Shown: positions 10,124 to 19,045 of the stretch, one piece after another
How positions within the stretch are numbered: the first letter of the stretch is position 1
Layout: each line of letters starts with the position of its first letter
Assembly (NCBI RefSeq): GCF_000317225.1
Contig: NZ_AJLL01000070.1
Coordinates: forward strand, 58,256 to 122,255
DNA length: 64,000 nucleotides
Direction of reading: 5' to 3'
From: Fischerella thermalis PCC 7521
GTDB lineage: Bacteria > Cyanobacteriota > Cyanobacteriia > Cyanobacteriales > Nostocaceae
Made by a program: the position numbers and the translations under genes
The notes under the pieces: model-generated
The model's database searches: none
What the model was told of the DNA's origin: nothing
The model's input: only the letters and a program-made list of their open reading frames with translations

Positions 10124-11137
10124 ATGGCTATTAATCTTCAGCAAGCATTAGAAGTCGGCAAATATATCGTCACCCAACGTTTGAAGGGACGTAAGCGTTA
10201 CCCCTTGGTTTTAATGTTGGAACCTCTATTTCGTTGCAACCTTGCCTGTCCTGGCTGCGGCAAAATTCAGCATCCCACAGATATACTCAAGCGTAACCTA
10301 ACTCCACAGGAGTGTTTTGCAGCAGCAGAAGAATGCGGTGCGCCTATAGTCTCTATTCCTGGTGGGGAACCACTGCTGCATCCTCAAATTGACGAGATTG
10401 TGCAAGGATTGATTGAGCGCAAAAAGTTTGTTTACTTGTGTACTAATGGCTTGTTATTAGAAAAGAGCTTAGATAAATTTCAACCTTCACCTTATTTGAC
10501 GTTCAGTGTACATCTTGATGGAATGCGAGATTGGCATGATCGTTGTGTAAATCGCAAAGGTGTCTTTGACACTGCGGTGCAAGCCATACGTGCTGCGAAA
10601 GCCAAAGGATTTCGCGTTACAACTAACACTACTGTTTTTCAGGGTGTCGATTCTAAACAAATGCAGGAGTTTTTTGATTTCCTCAGTACCATCAACATTG
10701 ATGGGATGATGATTTCCCCTGGTTATAGTTATGAGTGGGCAAGCGATCAAGAACATTTTCTCAAGCGAGAACAAACACGGGCTTTATTTAGAGAAATTTT
10801 AGCTCCTTACAAAGCAGGTCAGAAAAACTGGAACTTTAACCATAACCCACTATTTATAGATTTTCTCACTGGAGAGAAAGACTATGAATGTTCACCTTGG
10901 GGTAGTCCGAGTTACAGTGTTCTGGGTTGGCAAAAACCCTGTTATTTATTAAATGAAGGGCATTACGCCACCTTTGATGAACTGATGGAAAAAACCGAGT
11001 GGCAAAAATACGGTCGTGCAAGTGGTAATCCCAAATGTGCAGATTGTATGGTTCACTGTGGTTATGAACCCACCGCCGCCACCGATGCGATGCAACCACA
11101 GAATTTAGTTCGTTCTATTGGTAGCATATTTGGTTAG
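10124..11137 (+). CDS. hpnH: Hopanoid biosynthesis radical SAM protein HpnH
   Basis: 337 residues. Radical SAM cluster CxxxCxxC is seen as CNLACPGC at about residues 38-45, with the SAM-binding GGEPLLHP near 79-86. The C-terminal Cys-rich [13 protein letters not shown] is typical of HpnH. The enzyme attaches the 5'-deoxyadenosyl group of SAM to diploptene, the first step toward extended hopanoids. ATG start at 10124; length is as in the family. No other hopanoid genes are in the window. A neighbouring MITE-like element (11147-11279) follows the stop. Confidence 0.95.
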   Translation: MAINLQQALEVGKYIVTQRLKGRKRYPLVLMLEPLFRCNLACPGCGKIQHPTDILKRNLTPQECFAAAEECGAPIVSIPGGEPLLHPQIDEIVQGLIERKKFVYLCTNGLLLEKSLDKFQPSPYLTFSVHLDGMRDWHDRCVNRKGVFDTAVQAIRAAKAKGFRVTTNTTVFQGVDSKQMQEFFDFLSTINIDGMMISPGYSYEWASDQEHFLKREQTRALFREILAPYKAGQKNWNFNHNPLFIDFLTGEKDYECSPWGSPSYSVLGWQKPCYLLNEGHYATFDELMEKTEWQKYGRASGNPKCADCMVHCGYEPTAATDAMQPQNLVRSIGSIFG

Positions 11138-11146
11138 ACTTTGTAG

Positions 11147-11279
11147 TGATATCATGTTCGCTTAAATACTTATACTGTCGCGTGGGCTGGTAATAGGTAA
11201 TGGGTAATCGGTAATCGGAAAAACCAATGACCAACACCGAAGCATAATATTGTAAGCAATTAACCGAACTTGATATAAC
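11147..11279. mobile_element. MITE-like element, family A copy 1
   Basis: About 130 bp bounded by imperfect inverted ends. The left end reads TGATATCATGTTCGCTTAA; the right end, inverted, reads TTATATCAAGTTCGGTTAA. The interior holds tandem GGTAATG-type heptamers. Relatives are at 23977-24114, 33454-33573 and 40492-40611. No coding capacity, so it would depend on a transposase elsewhere. Confidence 0.6.
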
Positions 11280-11334
11280 TTAATAATGTCCAGCAATCTC
11301 AATTAGCCCAAAACTTTGCCCTAAAATAAATTGT

Positions 11335-11369
11335 GGCTAGTTGCTGAAGTCAGCTTAAAGCTGACTAAC
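11335..11369 (-). repeat. Double-hairpin repeat, degenerate copy
   Basis: Read on the minus strand: TAGTCAGC-TTTA-GCTGACT followed by CAGC...TAGCC. The first hairpin of the family (see 25591-25643, 38691-38744, 38948-39000) is intact, but the second is lost or degenerate. It lies in the 3' region shared by hpnH and the convergent gene 11460-12464, so it could act as a terminator. Confidence 0.5.
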
Positions 11370-11459
11370 TAAGACTTTCAATCCAAACACCTTCCTTTCT
11401 AGGGAAGGGATTGGGGATTAGATTCAATTTCTGGCATTATGTGTGTTTACGCTGAAGTT

Positions 11460-12464
11460 TTATAGTTTTACAACTACTTTGCCGCAATTTTTACCACTGA
11501 GTAAATATTCAACTGCTGTGGGGATGGATTCTATACCGTGAAATTGGGTTGGATCAATGGCTACTTTAAGTTGATTGGTATAGAACAAATTTAACAAGCG
11601 ATCGCGTGCTGCGGTAGCATATTCTTGATAAAGAGGCATAAGAAAACCCCGTACAGAAGCAGCTTTCCAAAAGAGTTTGTGATATATACGAGGTTGTGTG
11701 ACTTGTTCTAAATCTTTGCCATATTCGGAAATAAAACCAACTACAACTAAACGTCCTCGGATTGCGAGATTTTCTACACAAGTATCAAAAACTTGTTTTC
11801 CGACACAATCAAAAACTAAGTTAATACCGTTGGGATATTCATTTCTGAGGACTTGATTGAGATTTTCGCTGCGGTAGTTAATAGTGCGATCGCAACCCAA
11901 TTTTTGTAACAATTCCGCTTTCACTTGTGACCCACAAATACCAATCACATGATTACCAGCTAACTTTGCCAACTGTACCGCAATATGTCCTGTTCCCCCT
12001 GCTGCTGCTGTCACTAAAACCACTTCATCACTTTTCATTTCTCCGACTTTTTCTAATGCTACCAAAGCTGATATTCCGGTAGGCATGAGAGTTAGTACTT
12101 CTGGTATTGCTTGGCGAACTTTGACTGCAAGATTAGCATCTATAACTTGGTACTCACGATAACCTCCTCCCCGCACTGTAGTTACAACAGCATCACCTAC
12201 TTGGAAATCTTGAATATTATCTCCTACAGCAACAACTTCACCGACAGCTTCTACACCTAAATCAAAAGGAGGAGTTAAGTTAACATAGGGGACTTTACCT
12301 TGGCAAAGTAAGGTATCAAAACCAGCATTGATCCCAGCAAACTTATTTTTAATTAAAAGCTGATTATTATCAGGTATAGGAATAGGAATTTCTATAATTT
12401 CAACAGCGGATTTAAAATCTTGACTAATTTGCTTCCCTATTAACTTTCTATAGGTTTTTGCCAT
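11460..12464 (-). CDS. Zinc-free MDR family quinone oxidoreductase / enoyl reductase-like
   Basis: About 334 residues from the preferred start MAKTYRKLIG. The GroES-like N-terminal half contains NAGFDTLLCQGKVPY and DLGVEAVGEVVAVG. The Rossmann half has the NADPH-binding AAAGGTGHIAVQLAKLAGN at about 150-168. No zinc-ligand cysteine cluster is seen. The pattern fits the medium-chain reductases resembling ZADH2/PTGR3, which reduce enones or quinones. An upstream in-frame ATG at 12509 would add 15 residues without similarity to the family. The same strand carries 12631-13437 upstream (repeat in between). Confidence 0.85.
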   Translation of the reverse strand: MAKTYRKLIGKQISQDFKSAVEIIEIPIPIPDNNQLLIKNKFAGINAGFDTLLCQGKVPYVNLTPPFDLGVEAVGEVVAVGDNIQDFQVGDAVVTTVRGGGYREYQVIDANLAVKVRQAIPEVLTLMPTGISALVALEKVGEMKSDEVVLVTAAAGGTGHIAVQLAKLAGNHVIGICGSQVKAELLQKLGCDRTINYRSENLNQVLRNEYPNGINLVFDCVGKQVFDTCVENLAIRGRLVVVGFISEYGKDLEQVTQPRIYHKLFWKAASVRGFLMPLYQEYATAARDRLLNLFYTNQLKVAIDPTQFHGIESIPTAVEYLLSGKNCGKVVVKL

Positions 12465-12546
12465 CCTAATACAAATTTTAAGTTTAGCTTTTATTTCTGA
12501 AGACGCCAACTAAGTAAATTGTAGTGGGCTGATAAGACTAAATTTG

Positions 12547-12629
12547 TGCATTAATAAACCGCAGAGAACACACCAGATAGAAAAAGAGATTTATTGCACT
12601 ATTTTAACCTTGCCACGCCACTACTTACT
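12547..12629. repeat. Dispersed repeat, about 85 bp, copy 1
   Basis: The core GATAGAAAAAGAGATTTATT, the preceding AATAAACCGCA and the following TGCCAC are shared with 59450-59547 in the same order and orientation. Neither copy has coding capacity. Probably a small mobile or decayed element. Confidence 0.65.
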
Positions 12630-12630
12630 G

Positions 12631-13437
12631 TTAACTGCTCACTGATAAGGCTTTATCCCACTCCAACTGATGAGCTAAACCATACTTAATAAAATCTTCT
12701 TCTTTGGCTTTATCACTTTTCCCAAAAACACCCAAACTGTAAGGATTATCTTCCATTCTTTGTGCGACTTGCTCTTTTTCAAACTGAATCGCTTCTTTCC
12801 TAGACCAATCCGGTTTAAAAAAGTCCACAACTAAGACAGTTCTATCATAATTAGTGTAATTATGCGGACAGTGGGGATAGCTATGATCTAAAACCATGAA
12901 TTCCCCTTCATGCCAATAAAGCTTGTCATGGCATATTTTCATTGCCACATCCCCTTCTGGCACAATCAATCCTAAATACCCACGATTCATGTGAGGATTA
13001 TAGTTCACATGCAGCTTAATATCTAAGCCTGGATGGAATGTACCAAAATACACATTTCTAAGAATATTATCTTCAACAAAATTGACTTTCTCTATAACTT
13101 TAGCCAAATTTGAAAAATATTTTTCTCTTAACGTAACTGCCTTATTTACAGCCTCATCTATTGCATAATCTGGGTATTGAATTTGATGAACTTGAATATA
13201 TTCTTCAATAAACAAACCTTGAAATAAAATCCCAAAAGCACTATATTGTGCACTACCTTTGGTTTTAATCGTTTTACTCTTAGGCCCCAGAACATCATAA
13301 GTGAACTTTAATTCTTCTGGAGATGCATTGTGAATAAAATGTGTAAACTCATCTCTAATCACTTGCCAATTCTCTTGAAGGCTGTTGAGAAAAGGAAATT
13401 GCTTTGGATCAAGATGATACTCATTAAAACTTTCCAT
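12631..13437 (-). CDS. Aspartyl/asparaginyl beta-hydroxylase-like protein with altered Fe-ligand position
   Basis: About 268 residues. The second half fits the Asp/Asn hydroxylase cupin-like core: PHMNRGYLGLIVPEGD (about 151-166), WHEGEFMVLDHSYPHCPHN (about 177-195), then R...LVVDFFKP. In the family, the first strand normally reads R-x-H-LGL, with His binding Fe(II). Here it is R-G-Y-LGL (codon TAT, one base from CAT). The second ligand His in SYPHCPHN is kept. It may be a divergent or inactive enzyme. The start is set at MESFNEY; the frame opens 9 codons earlier. Upstream, divergent, is the amidohydrolase at 13742. Confidence 0.75.
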   Translation of the reverse strand: MESFNEYHLDPKQFPFLNSLQENWQVIRDEFTHFIHNASPEELKFTYDVLGPKSKTIKTKGSAQYSAFGILFQGLFIEEYIQVHQIQYPDYAIDEAVNKAVTLREKYFSNLAKVIEKVNFVEDNILRNVYFGTFHPGLDIKLHVNYNPHMNRGYLGLIVPEGDVAMKICHDKLYWHEGEFMVLDHSYPHCPHNYTNYDRTVLVVDFFKPDWSRKEAIQFEKEQVAQRMEDNPYSLGVFGKSDKAKEEDFIKYGLAHQLEWDKALSVSS

Positions 13438-13741
13438 TATCTTTTCTCCTGAAGACGATTGCATAAAAAACTGTTACATAGTGGTAGTTAATTGTAAAAC
13501 TTTTGATAAGTTTGTAGTTAGCACTTTAGTGCTTAAATATTTAACGGTTAAAGTCTTGACTGCAAACGCCTTTAACCCTTAGTGCCTTAGTGTCTTAGTG
13601 GTGAAATCACCAACCACAAAGACTCCAAGACACAAAGAATATTTATCCTTTTTGGTATACAAAGTTCCTGAGCGCTACGTATCATTTTTGAGCATTAAAT
13701 AAAACTTTAGGTTCTGTACTCATTTTAGTCCGAGGTATACT

Positions 13742-15217
13742 GTGTCTGAAGCTCCCGTATTAGATAAAATTATTAAAAATGTGCGGGTAGTGCGTCCCCA
13801 TCAGGATGCAGTCGAACTGGTTGATTTGGGAATTAAGGATGGGAAATTTGCCCAAATTGCACCTTATATTAGCCCAGACGAAACCAAAGAGGTGTTTGAT
13901 GCCCAAAATTTGCTGGGGTTTCCTGGGGTTGTTGATGCCCATATGCACATCGGTATCTATCAACCACTTGACCAAGATGCGGTGACGGAAACCAAAGCAG
14001 CAGCAACTGGAGGTGTGACTACCAGCCTGAATTATATCCGTACAGGGCAGTATTATCTCAACAAAGGCGGCTCTTACAGAGATTTTTTTCCGGAAGTGTT
14101 GGCACTATCACAAGGGAATTTTTTTGTTGATTATGGTTATCATATTGCCCCAATTAGCGCGTCTCATATCGATGAGATGCAAATGCTATTTGAGGAATAT
14201 GGGATTGAATCATTTAAAATTTTTATGTTCTACGGTGGCTATGGTTTGCATGGTCTTTCCGATCAACAAAATCTATTTTTGATGATTAATAAAGAGGAAA
14301 GGTATGACTTTGCTCACTTTGAATTTATCATGCGTGGTCTGACCAAGCTGAGGGAATTGTATCCCGAAGCAAGCGATCGCCTGAGTCTCAGTCTCCATTG
14401 CGAAGTAGCTGAAATCCTTAACGCCTACACCAAAATTGTCCAGCAAGACTCCAGCCTCACTGGTTTAAAAGCATATAGTGCAGCGCGTCCGCCTCATTCT
14501 GAAGGGTTAGCCATTTGCATTGCTTCCTACTTGGCCCACGAAACTAATTGTCTTAATATTAATTTGTTACACCTCAGTTCCCGCAAAGCAGTAGAAGCTG
14601 CTTTGATGATGCAAACAATCTTTCCTCACATCAATTTTCGTCGGGAAGTAACTGTAGGACATCTTTTATTAGATATAGATACACCTACAGGCAAATGGGC
14701 AAAGGTGAACCCCCCCATTCGTTCCCGTGCAGAGGTAGAATACCTGTGGCAGGCTGTACTTAATCGCCAAGTTGATTGGATTGTCAGCGATCACGCTTGT
14801 TGTTCAGCCGAAAAGAAAGCCTCTCAGAAAGATCCGAATAATATTTGGTTGGCTAAATCTGGCTTTGGTGGCACAGAATACCTACTTTCCGGTGTTTTTA
14901 GTGAAGGTAGCAAGCGTGGTATGTCTTACAATCACATGGCCGAGTTATTAAGCTGGAATCCTGCACGGAGGTTTGGGTTAAGTTCCAAAGGTGATATTGC
15001 TGTTGGTTACGATGCAGATTTGGTGCTGTTAGATCCTAATGAAACCTTTGTTGTCCGCGCGACTGAGTCGGAGTCACAGCAAGGTTATACCCCCTTTGAA
15101 GGATTGGAGTTAACTGGACGGGTAAAAACAACCTTTTTGCGAGGGAATTTAATCTATCACAACGGACAAGTTCTAGGTTCACCAACTGGACGCTATTTGA
15201 AACGCTTGATGAGATAG
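13742..15217 (+). CDS. Cyclic amidohydrolase (dihydroorotase/hydantoinase superfamily)
   Basis: 491 residues, GTG start. Metal-dependent amidohydrolase signatures are present: HMH in VVDAHMHIGIY (about 66-71), a candidate carbamylated Lys in SFKIFMFYGGYG (about 158-169), His in SLHCEV (about 219) and LLHLSSRKA (about 277), and the catalytic Asp in IVSDHACC (about 348). The C-terminal beta-sandwich piece is GDIAVGYDADLVLLDPNE. Cyanobacterial homologues are usually called dihydroorotase. The length and the allantoinase/hydantoinase-like layout mean a different cyclic amide substrate is possible. Stand-alone; no other pyrimidine gene is nearby. Confidence 0.8.
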   Translation: MSEAPVLDKIIKNVRVVRPHQDAVELVDLGIKDGKFAQIAPYISPDETKEVFDAQNLLGFPGVVDAHMHIGIYQPLDQDAVTETKAAATGGVTTSLNYIRTGQYYLNKGGSYRDFFPEVLALSQGNFFVDYGYHIAPISASHIDEMQMLFEEYGIESFKIFMFYGGYGLHGLSDQQNLFLMINKEERYDFAHFEFIMRGLTKLRELYPEASDRLSLSLHCEVAEILNAYTKIVQQDSSLTGLKAYSAARPPHSEGLAICIASYLAHETNCLNINLLHLSSRKAVEAALMMQTIFPHINFRREVTVGHLLLDIDTPTGKWAKVNPPIRSRAEVEYLWQAVLNRQVDWIVSDHACCSAEKKASQKDPNNIWLAKSGFGGTEYLLSGVFSEGSKRGMSYNHMAELLSWNPARRFGLSSKGDIAVGYDADLVLLDPNETFVVRATESESQQGYTPFEGLELTGRVKTTFLRGNLIYHNGQVLGSPTGRYLKRLMR

Positions 15218-15284
15218 TAGTCGAAGTGTCGAACTAGAAGGTGGAACCCTTAAAGAATACCCGAAACATTACTTTGTCTAATCA

Positions 15285-16166
15285 TTAGGTATCTCCAGGT
15301 GCATATGACAAGACTGTACTCACTTTTGATAAATCTCTATCAACTCGAATCAAAAATAAGCAGCCATCATCTGTTCTGTGTTTGGGAATAGTACTAAAAC
15401 TTGGACAATACAAAAAGTGGTCTTTTAAGAACCTGTAATCTCCTACATCACAATATCCGGCTAGGCAATAACCTTCTTCGTTATAACATTGTATTTCTGG
15501 ATATTTACTTTCATAATGGGGCAAGATAGCAAGTAGCCACACTCCCCCTCCATTACTATCTTTCCTTAGCCACTTCTTATTTGCTTGCACAAATTGCACA
15601 GTCTCTGTCTTGCCCCACGCTAATAATTTACTATCCAATGCTGGAATAAAATCACTTAAATTAGCATTTGGATGATTGTTTTCGGCATTTCTATACTTAA
15701 GAAAACCATTCTCCATCCAGAGGATTTCAACTTCTTCATCACCTAACACTTTCCAAGGCCCAAATTTTACTCCTGCTGGAATAAAAGAGTAACCATGCTT
15801 GCTTAACCGCCACTCGCCTACTTGAATTGCACCCTTAAGGACGAATATCTCTAAATCAGCTGTAAATATACCAGAAGGAGCTTCAAACTGGGTTGGTAGA
15901 ACTACTCTAGAAGTTGATGCACCACATTCATCATGCCATGTCAACAACCGACGTCTCCCAGAAATTACTTCCTCTGGTATTCCGTTAATTCGCCACTTGC
16001 ACTCTTGTTGCACAGCATTAGTGTCAAAAAATTGGTATTGACGAGGTAAATATTCTTTGGAAATGGCAGTGCGTCTTCCTGAAAGATTCATGCGCCCTCT
16101 ACCATCTCCACCCCAATCCTCTTTGATAGATGGTGTATGTAAAAATTCATCCGGTTGGTTTTGCAT
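15285..16166 (-). CDS. Cupin-like protein (DUF4437/ChrR-type)
   Basis: 293 residues, no signal peptide. Two cupin-like halves can be seen: FTADLEIFVLKGAIQVGEWRL followed by GYSFIPAG (about 100-135), and a second half from about 200 ending in HFLYCPSFSTIPKHRT. This is the arrangement of bicupin DUF4437/ChrR-like proteins. The first half lacks the usual His-rich metal motif. Function unknown. It is convergent with the amidohydrolase (67 bp between stops) and 76 bp downstream of the flippase gene. Confidence 0.65.
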   Translation of the reverse strand: MQNQPDEFLHTPSIKEDWGGDGRGRMNLSGRRTAISKEYLPRQYQFFDTNAVQQECKWRINGIPEEVISGRRRLLTWHDECGASTSRVVLPTQFEAPSGIFTADLEIFVLKGAIQVGEWRLSKHGYSFIPAGVKFGPWKVLGDEEVEILWMENGFLKYRNAENNHPNANLSDFIPALDSKLLAWGKTETVQFVQANKKWLRKDSNGGGVWLLAILPHYESKYPEIQCYNEEGYCLAGYCDVGDYRFLKDHFLYCPSFSTIPKHRTDDGCLFLIRVDRDLSKVSTVLSYAPGDT

Positions 16167-16242
16167 GAGTGTGGTCGAATACTTCTACTTTTATTATCAT
16201 GCCAGCAGAATAAAGCAGAGCGATCGCATATGAAACTAATAT

Positions 16243-17583
16243 TTAGAATAATGATTGAATCGGAAGACCAAATCCCCAAGAATTCCTAATTATTAAAAAT
16301 AAAGCTAGTACCCCGAGAAAAAAAGCAGTTGTTTGCATATCTTGAATAAAACAAGAAAGTTTTTCCCGCCAGAGTCCATAGAGATTAACTAAGTATAAAG
16401 GTAAATCACTAAATGCAATCACAATAATTGCTCCTAATACATTGAAGTTTTGATATGCTAAAGGTACGCCCAAAGCTATGATTCCGAATCTAGCAAAATT
16501 ACTCTGGGCTGAATATAGGGGCTTCCCAATAGCTAACAAAGCAGGACTGGTAGTGTAAAATAGCAAAGAAAACCAAATGCCACTACATAAAACAGGCATC
16601 ATCCAAGTGGCTGTTGCGTATCTTCGATCATATAAAAATGCAACTACTAAATCTCCAACAGTTATTAAGACTGCTAATATAATTGCAGATCCTAATAGAA
16701 TTAATCGCCGTTGAGGTAGAATTTTTTGTCGCAAAGTAGCCCTCGGTAAGTGAGATTGTTGAGAGATTGCAGGAAAAATAACTCTAAAGCTAAGTTGTCT
16801 GATCACATCTCGAGGAATACTGGCCAGAGTATACGCTACTGTGTATATACCTAATATTTCAAATGACAATAGCTTAGCTAAAACAAGGCGGTCAGTTTGT
16901 TCAGCAGCAAACATTAATGTTGATGCGATAAACATCCACTTACTAAAAGAAAGAATTTCTTTAACTGCTTTTGGTTCCCATGCCAAACGATTAGAATATT
17001 CTGGTATTAACCAGTAGCTACTAACCAATTTATATATTCCTGAAATTACTATTGCGATACCTAAAGACCAGATAGTTGGATACAACCAAACCAAACCTAT
17101 GAGCGTAGAGAAATAACATACCTGAAAAAGAAGTTCATAAATAGAAAGTTTACCCAGTTTCATCTGACGATGCAGAGTGTGTAAACTGGTAGAGTTAAAG
17201 CCTTCAATAAACGAAGTAAATACAACAATCGGAATTAACCATAGTAAACGTTGGTCGTTGTAAAAATTAGCTATTGGAAACGCAAGAATTAGACCAACAA
17301 ACCAAATGACTGCACCACGAATTACTTGCAGAGTCCAAATAGTATTTAAAAAAGTCGGTTCATCACCTCTTTTGCTATTAACTATATTTTGAGCAACACC
17401 TATGTCTGAGAAAAGCTCCAGACCCATTCTTAAGGTATTTACTAAAGCCATCAAACCAAAAAACTCTGGTTGTAGTAAGCGAGTCAAAATTAAATTATTG
17501 CCAAATCTTAGAATTTGAATACTTCCGAAACCAACAATAGTCCAGATTGCTCCACGAATAGCAAGTTTTTTTATAGATGTCAT
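16243..17583 (-). CDS. Polysaccharide flippase (Wzx-type, MOP superfamily)
   Basis: 446 residues with roughly 11-12 hydrophobic segments along the whole length. It begins MTSIKKLAIRGAIWTIVGFG, the usual start of oligosaccharide flippases. Wzx proteins move undecaprenyl-diphosphate-linked repeat units across the inner membrane. It lies at the downstream end of the one-directional exopolysaccharide locus 16-33 kb, which also holds a polymerase, a co-polymerase and an initiating transferase. That supports Wzx rather than a lipid II or drug exporter. Confidence 0.85.
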   Translation of the reverse strand: MTSIKKLAIRGAIWTIVGFGSIQILRFGNNLILTRLLQPEFFGLMALVNTLRMGLELFSDIGVAQNIVNSKRGDEPTFLNTIWTLQVIRGAVIWFVGLILAFPIANFYNDQRLLWLIPIVVFTSFIEGFNSTSLHTLHRQMKLGKLSIYELLFQVCYFSTLIGLVWLYPTIWSLGIAIVISGIYKLVSSYWLIPEYSNRLAWEPKAVKEILSFSKWMFIASTLMFAAEQTDRLVLAKLLSFEILGIYTVAYTLASIPRDVIRQLSFRVIFPAISQQSHLPRATLRQKILPQRRLILLGSAIILAVLITVGDLVVAFLYDRRYATATWMMPVLCSGIWFSLLFYTTSPALLAIGKPLYSAQSNFARFGIIALGVPLAYQNFNVLGAIIVIAFSDLPLYLVNLYGLWREKLSCFIQDMQTTAFFLGVLALFLIIRNSWGFGLPIQSLF

Positions 17584-17689
17584 ATTTTTAAAGGCAAATA
17601 CTTAAGCCGTAATATCTACTGTCTTCACTTTGTGTTCTCTGTGTCTCAGTGGTTTATCAATTTATTTCATAACAGAGAACACATCTATA

Positions 17690-18979
17690 TCAACTTGAAA
17701 CAGAAGTTGTTACTGTTTCACATGCAGTCAAAGAAACTAGATTTTCTGGAATACAGGGACGAATTGGTTCTACATGTCCATTCAAAGCACTTTTCATGAG
17801 ACGATACAATCGTGCAACTTCATAGTGGATGTTAAAATCTGTTTCTACTTTGGCTCGACCTAACGTGCTAAATTTTACTCTAAGTAAATGATTGCTCAGT
17901 AATTTTTCTATACACTCTGCGAGTATATTGGGTTCACCAGGTGGAACAAGGTAGCCATTCACGCCATTTTCTACTAATTCACTGATGCCTGCTATCTGGG
18001 TAGCCACCACAGGTACACCAGCTGCCATTGCTTCCATCAATACTACTGGTATTCCTTCTGCAAAGCTAGACATCACAAAAACATCTGTTTGCTGAAAATA
18101 TTTGCGTACCTCAGCCTGAGATTTATAGCCAACAAAATTGACGTTTTGAGTTAATTCCAAATCAATGGTCAATTGTTCCAACTTTTGACGGTCTGGGCCA
18201 TCACCGACAATTGTTAAGATGATATCTGCATGAGTTTGTTTTAATAAAGTTAAGCTCTCCAGTAATATTGGTAAACCTTTCGCCTCTGCGAGTCGACCCA
18301 CAAACAGTAGGCGTTTTCCTGATTCATTGTGAGAAACCATATCAAACAATGCTGGATCAATACCGCAATGAATAATATGCATTCGATTCCACTTTTCAAT
18401 AGGTGCAAAAATCATGCCCTGACTACGAGCATAGTAACTTATACAACATACAAATAGCGATCGCTTGATTTTTTCATCCAGCCGCCATTGATATGCACGC
18501 AAGAAGATATACGGGCCATGAAGTGTAAAACTGTACGTAAAACCACTCATTTGGGCAGACAGCATGGCAACAGTACCACTAGCTTCCGCAATATGGTTAT
18601 GCAGATGGTTAATTTGTCTTTGTTTAATTTCTTGAGCTAGAATACCCGCTTCTAAGAAGTAGAAAAATTGATATAAGCCGCCTCGTAACCCTGGCTGACT
18701 GGTTATGAATGCCAGTTTGATAGCCTTGAGATATCTTTTAGGGGAAGCCAGCAGTAAACTCAGGTGTGCCAAAAGTAAATGGATTGGGTTTGGGGGGAGA
18801 ATGTAGAAGGTGCGATCGCGTTCTTGTTTTTGTTCTGGTCCAACCATATGTCTATCATCTGTGCGCCTAACGGAGAATGTGTGTACATCCACACCCATTT
18901 CTCGTAGGGTTATGACTTCTCTCTGGATATATGTGTCTGTCGCCCTGGGGTATTCTCCAGTTAAGTAAGCAATACGCAT
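17690..18979 (-). CDS. Family 4 (GT-B) exopolysaccharide glycosyltransferase
   Basis: About 429 residues from MRIAYLTGEYPRATDTYIQ, the typical GT4 opening. The donor domain runs LLFVGRLAEAKGLPILLES (about 235-253) and SFAEGIPVVLMEAMAAGVPV (about 310-329), with the conserved E-x7-E spacing. An in-frame ATG at 19027 would add 16 hydrophobic residues unlike the family, so the later start is chosen. The gap to the epimerase gene upstream is small, so the two are likely co-transcribed. The sugar is unknown. Confidence 0.87.
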   Translation of the reverse strand: MRIAYLTGEYPRATDTYIQREVITLREMGVDVHTFSVRRTDDRHMVGPEQKQERDRTFYILPPNPIHLLLAHLSLLLASPKRYLKAIKLAFITSQPGLRGGLYQFFYFLEAGILAQEIKQRQINHLHNHIAEASGTVAMLSAQMSGFTYSFTLHGPYIFLRAYQWRLDEKIKRSLFVCCISYYARSQGMIFAPIEKWNRMHIIHCGIDPALFDMVSHNESGKRLLFVGRLAEAKGLPILLESLTLLKQTHADIILTIVGDGPDRQKLEQLTIDLELTQNVNFVGYKSQAEVRKYFQQTDVFVMSSFAEGIPVVLMEAMAAGVPVVATQIAGISELVENGVNGYLVPPGEPNILAECIEKLLSNHLLRVKFSTLGRAKVETDFNIHYEVARLYRLMKSALNGHVEPIRPCIPENLVSLTACETVTTSVSS

Positions 18980-19045
18980 ACAATCAACCTCATAGTGATT
19001 TTTAGTTATTAGCAAAAATATAAACAACGCAGAAATAAAAGAAGC

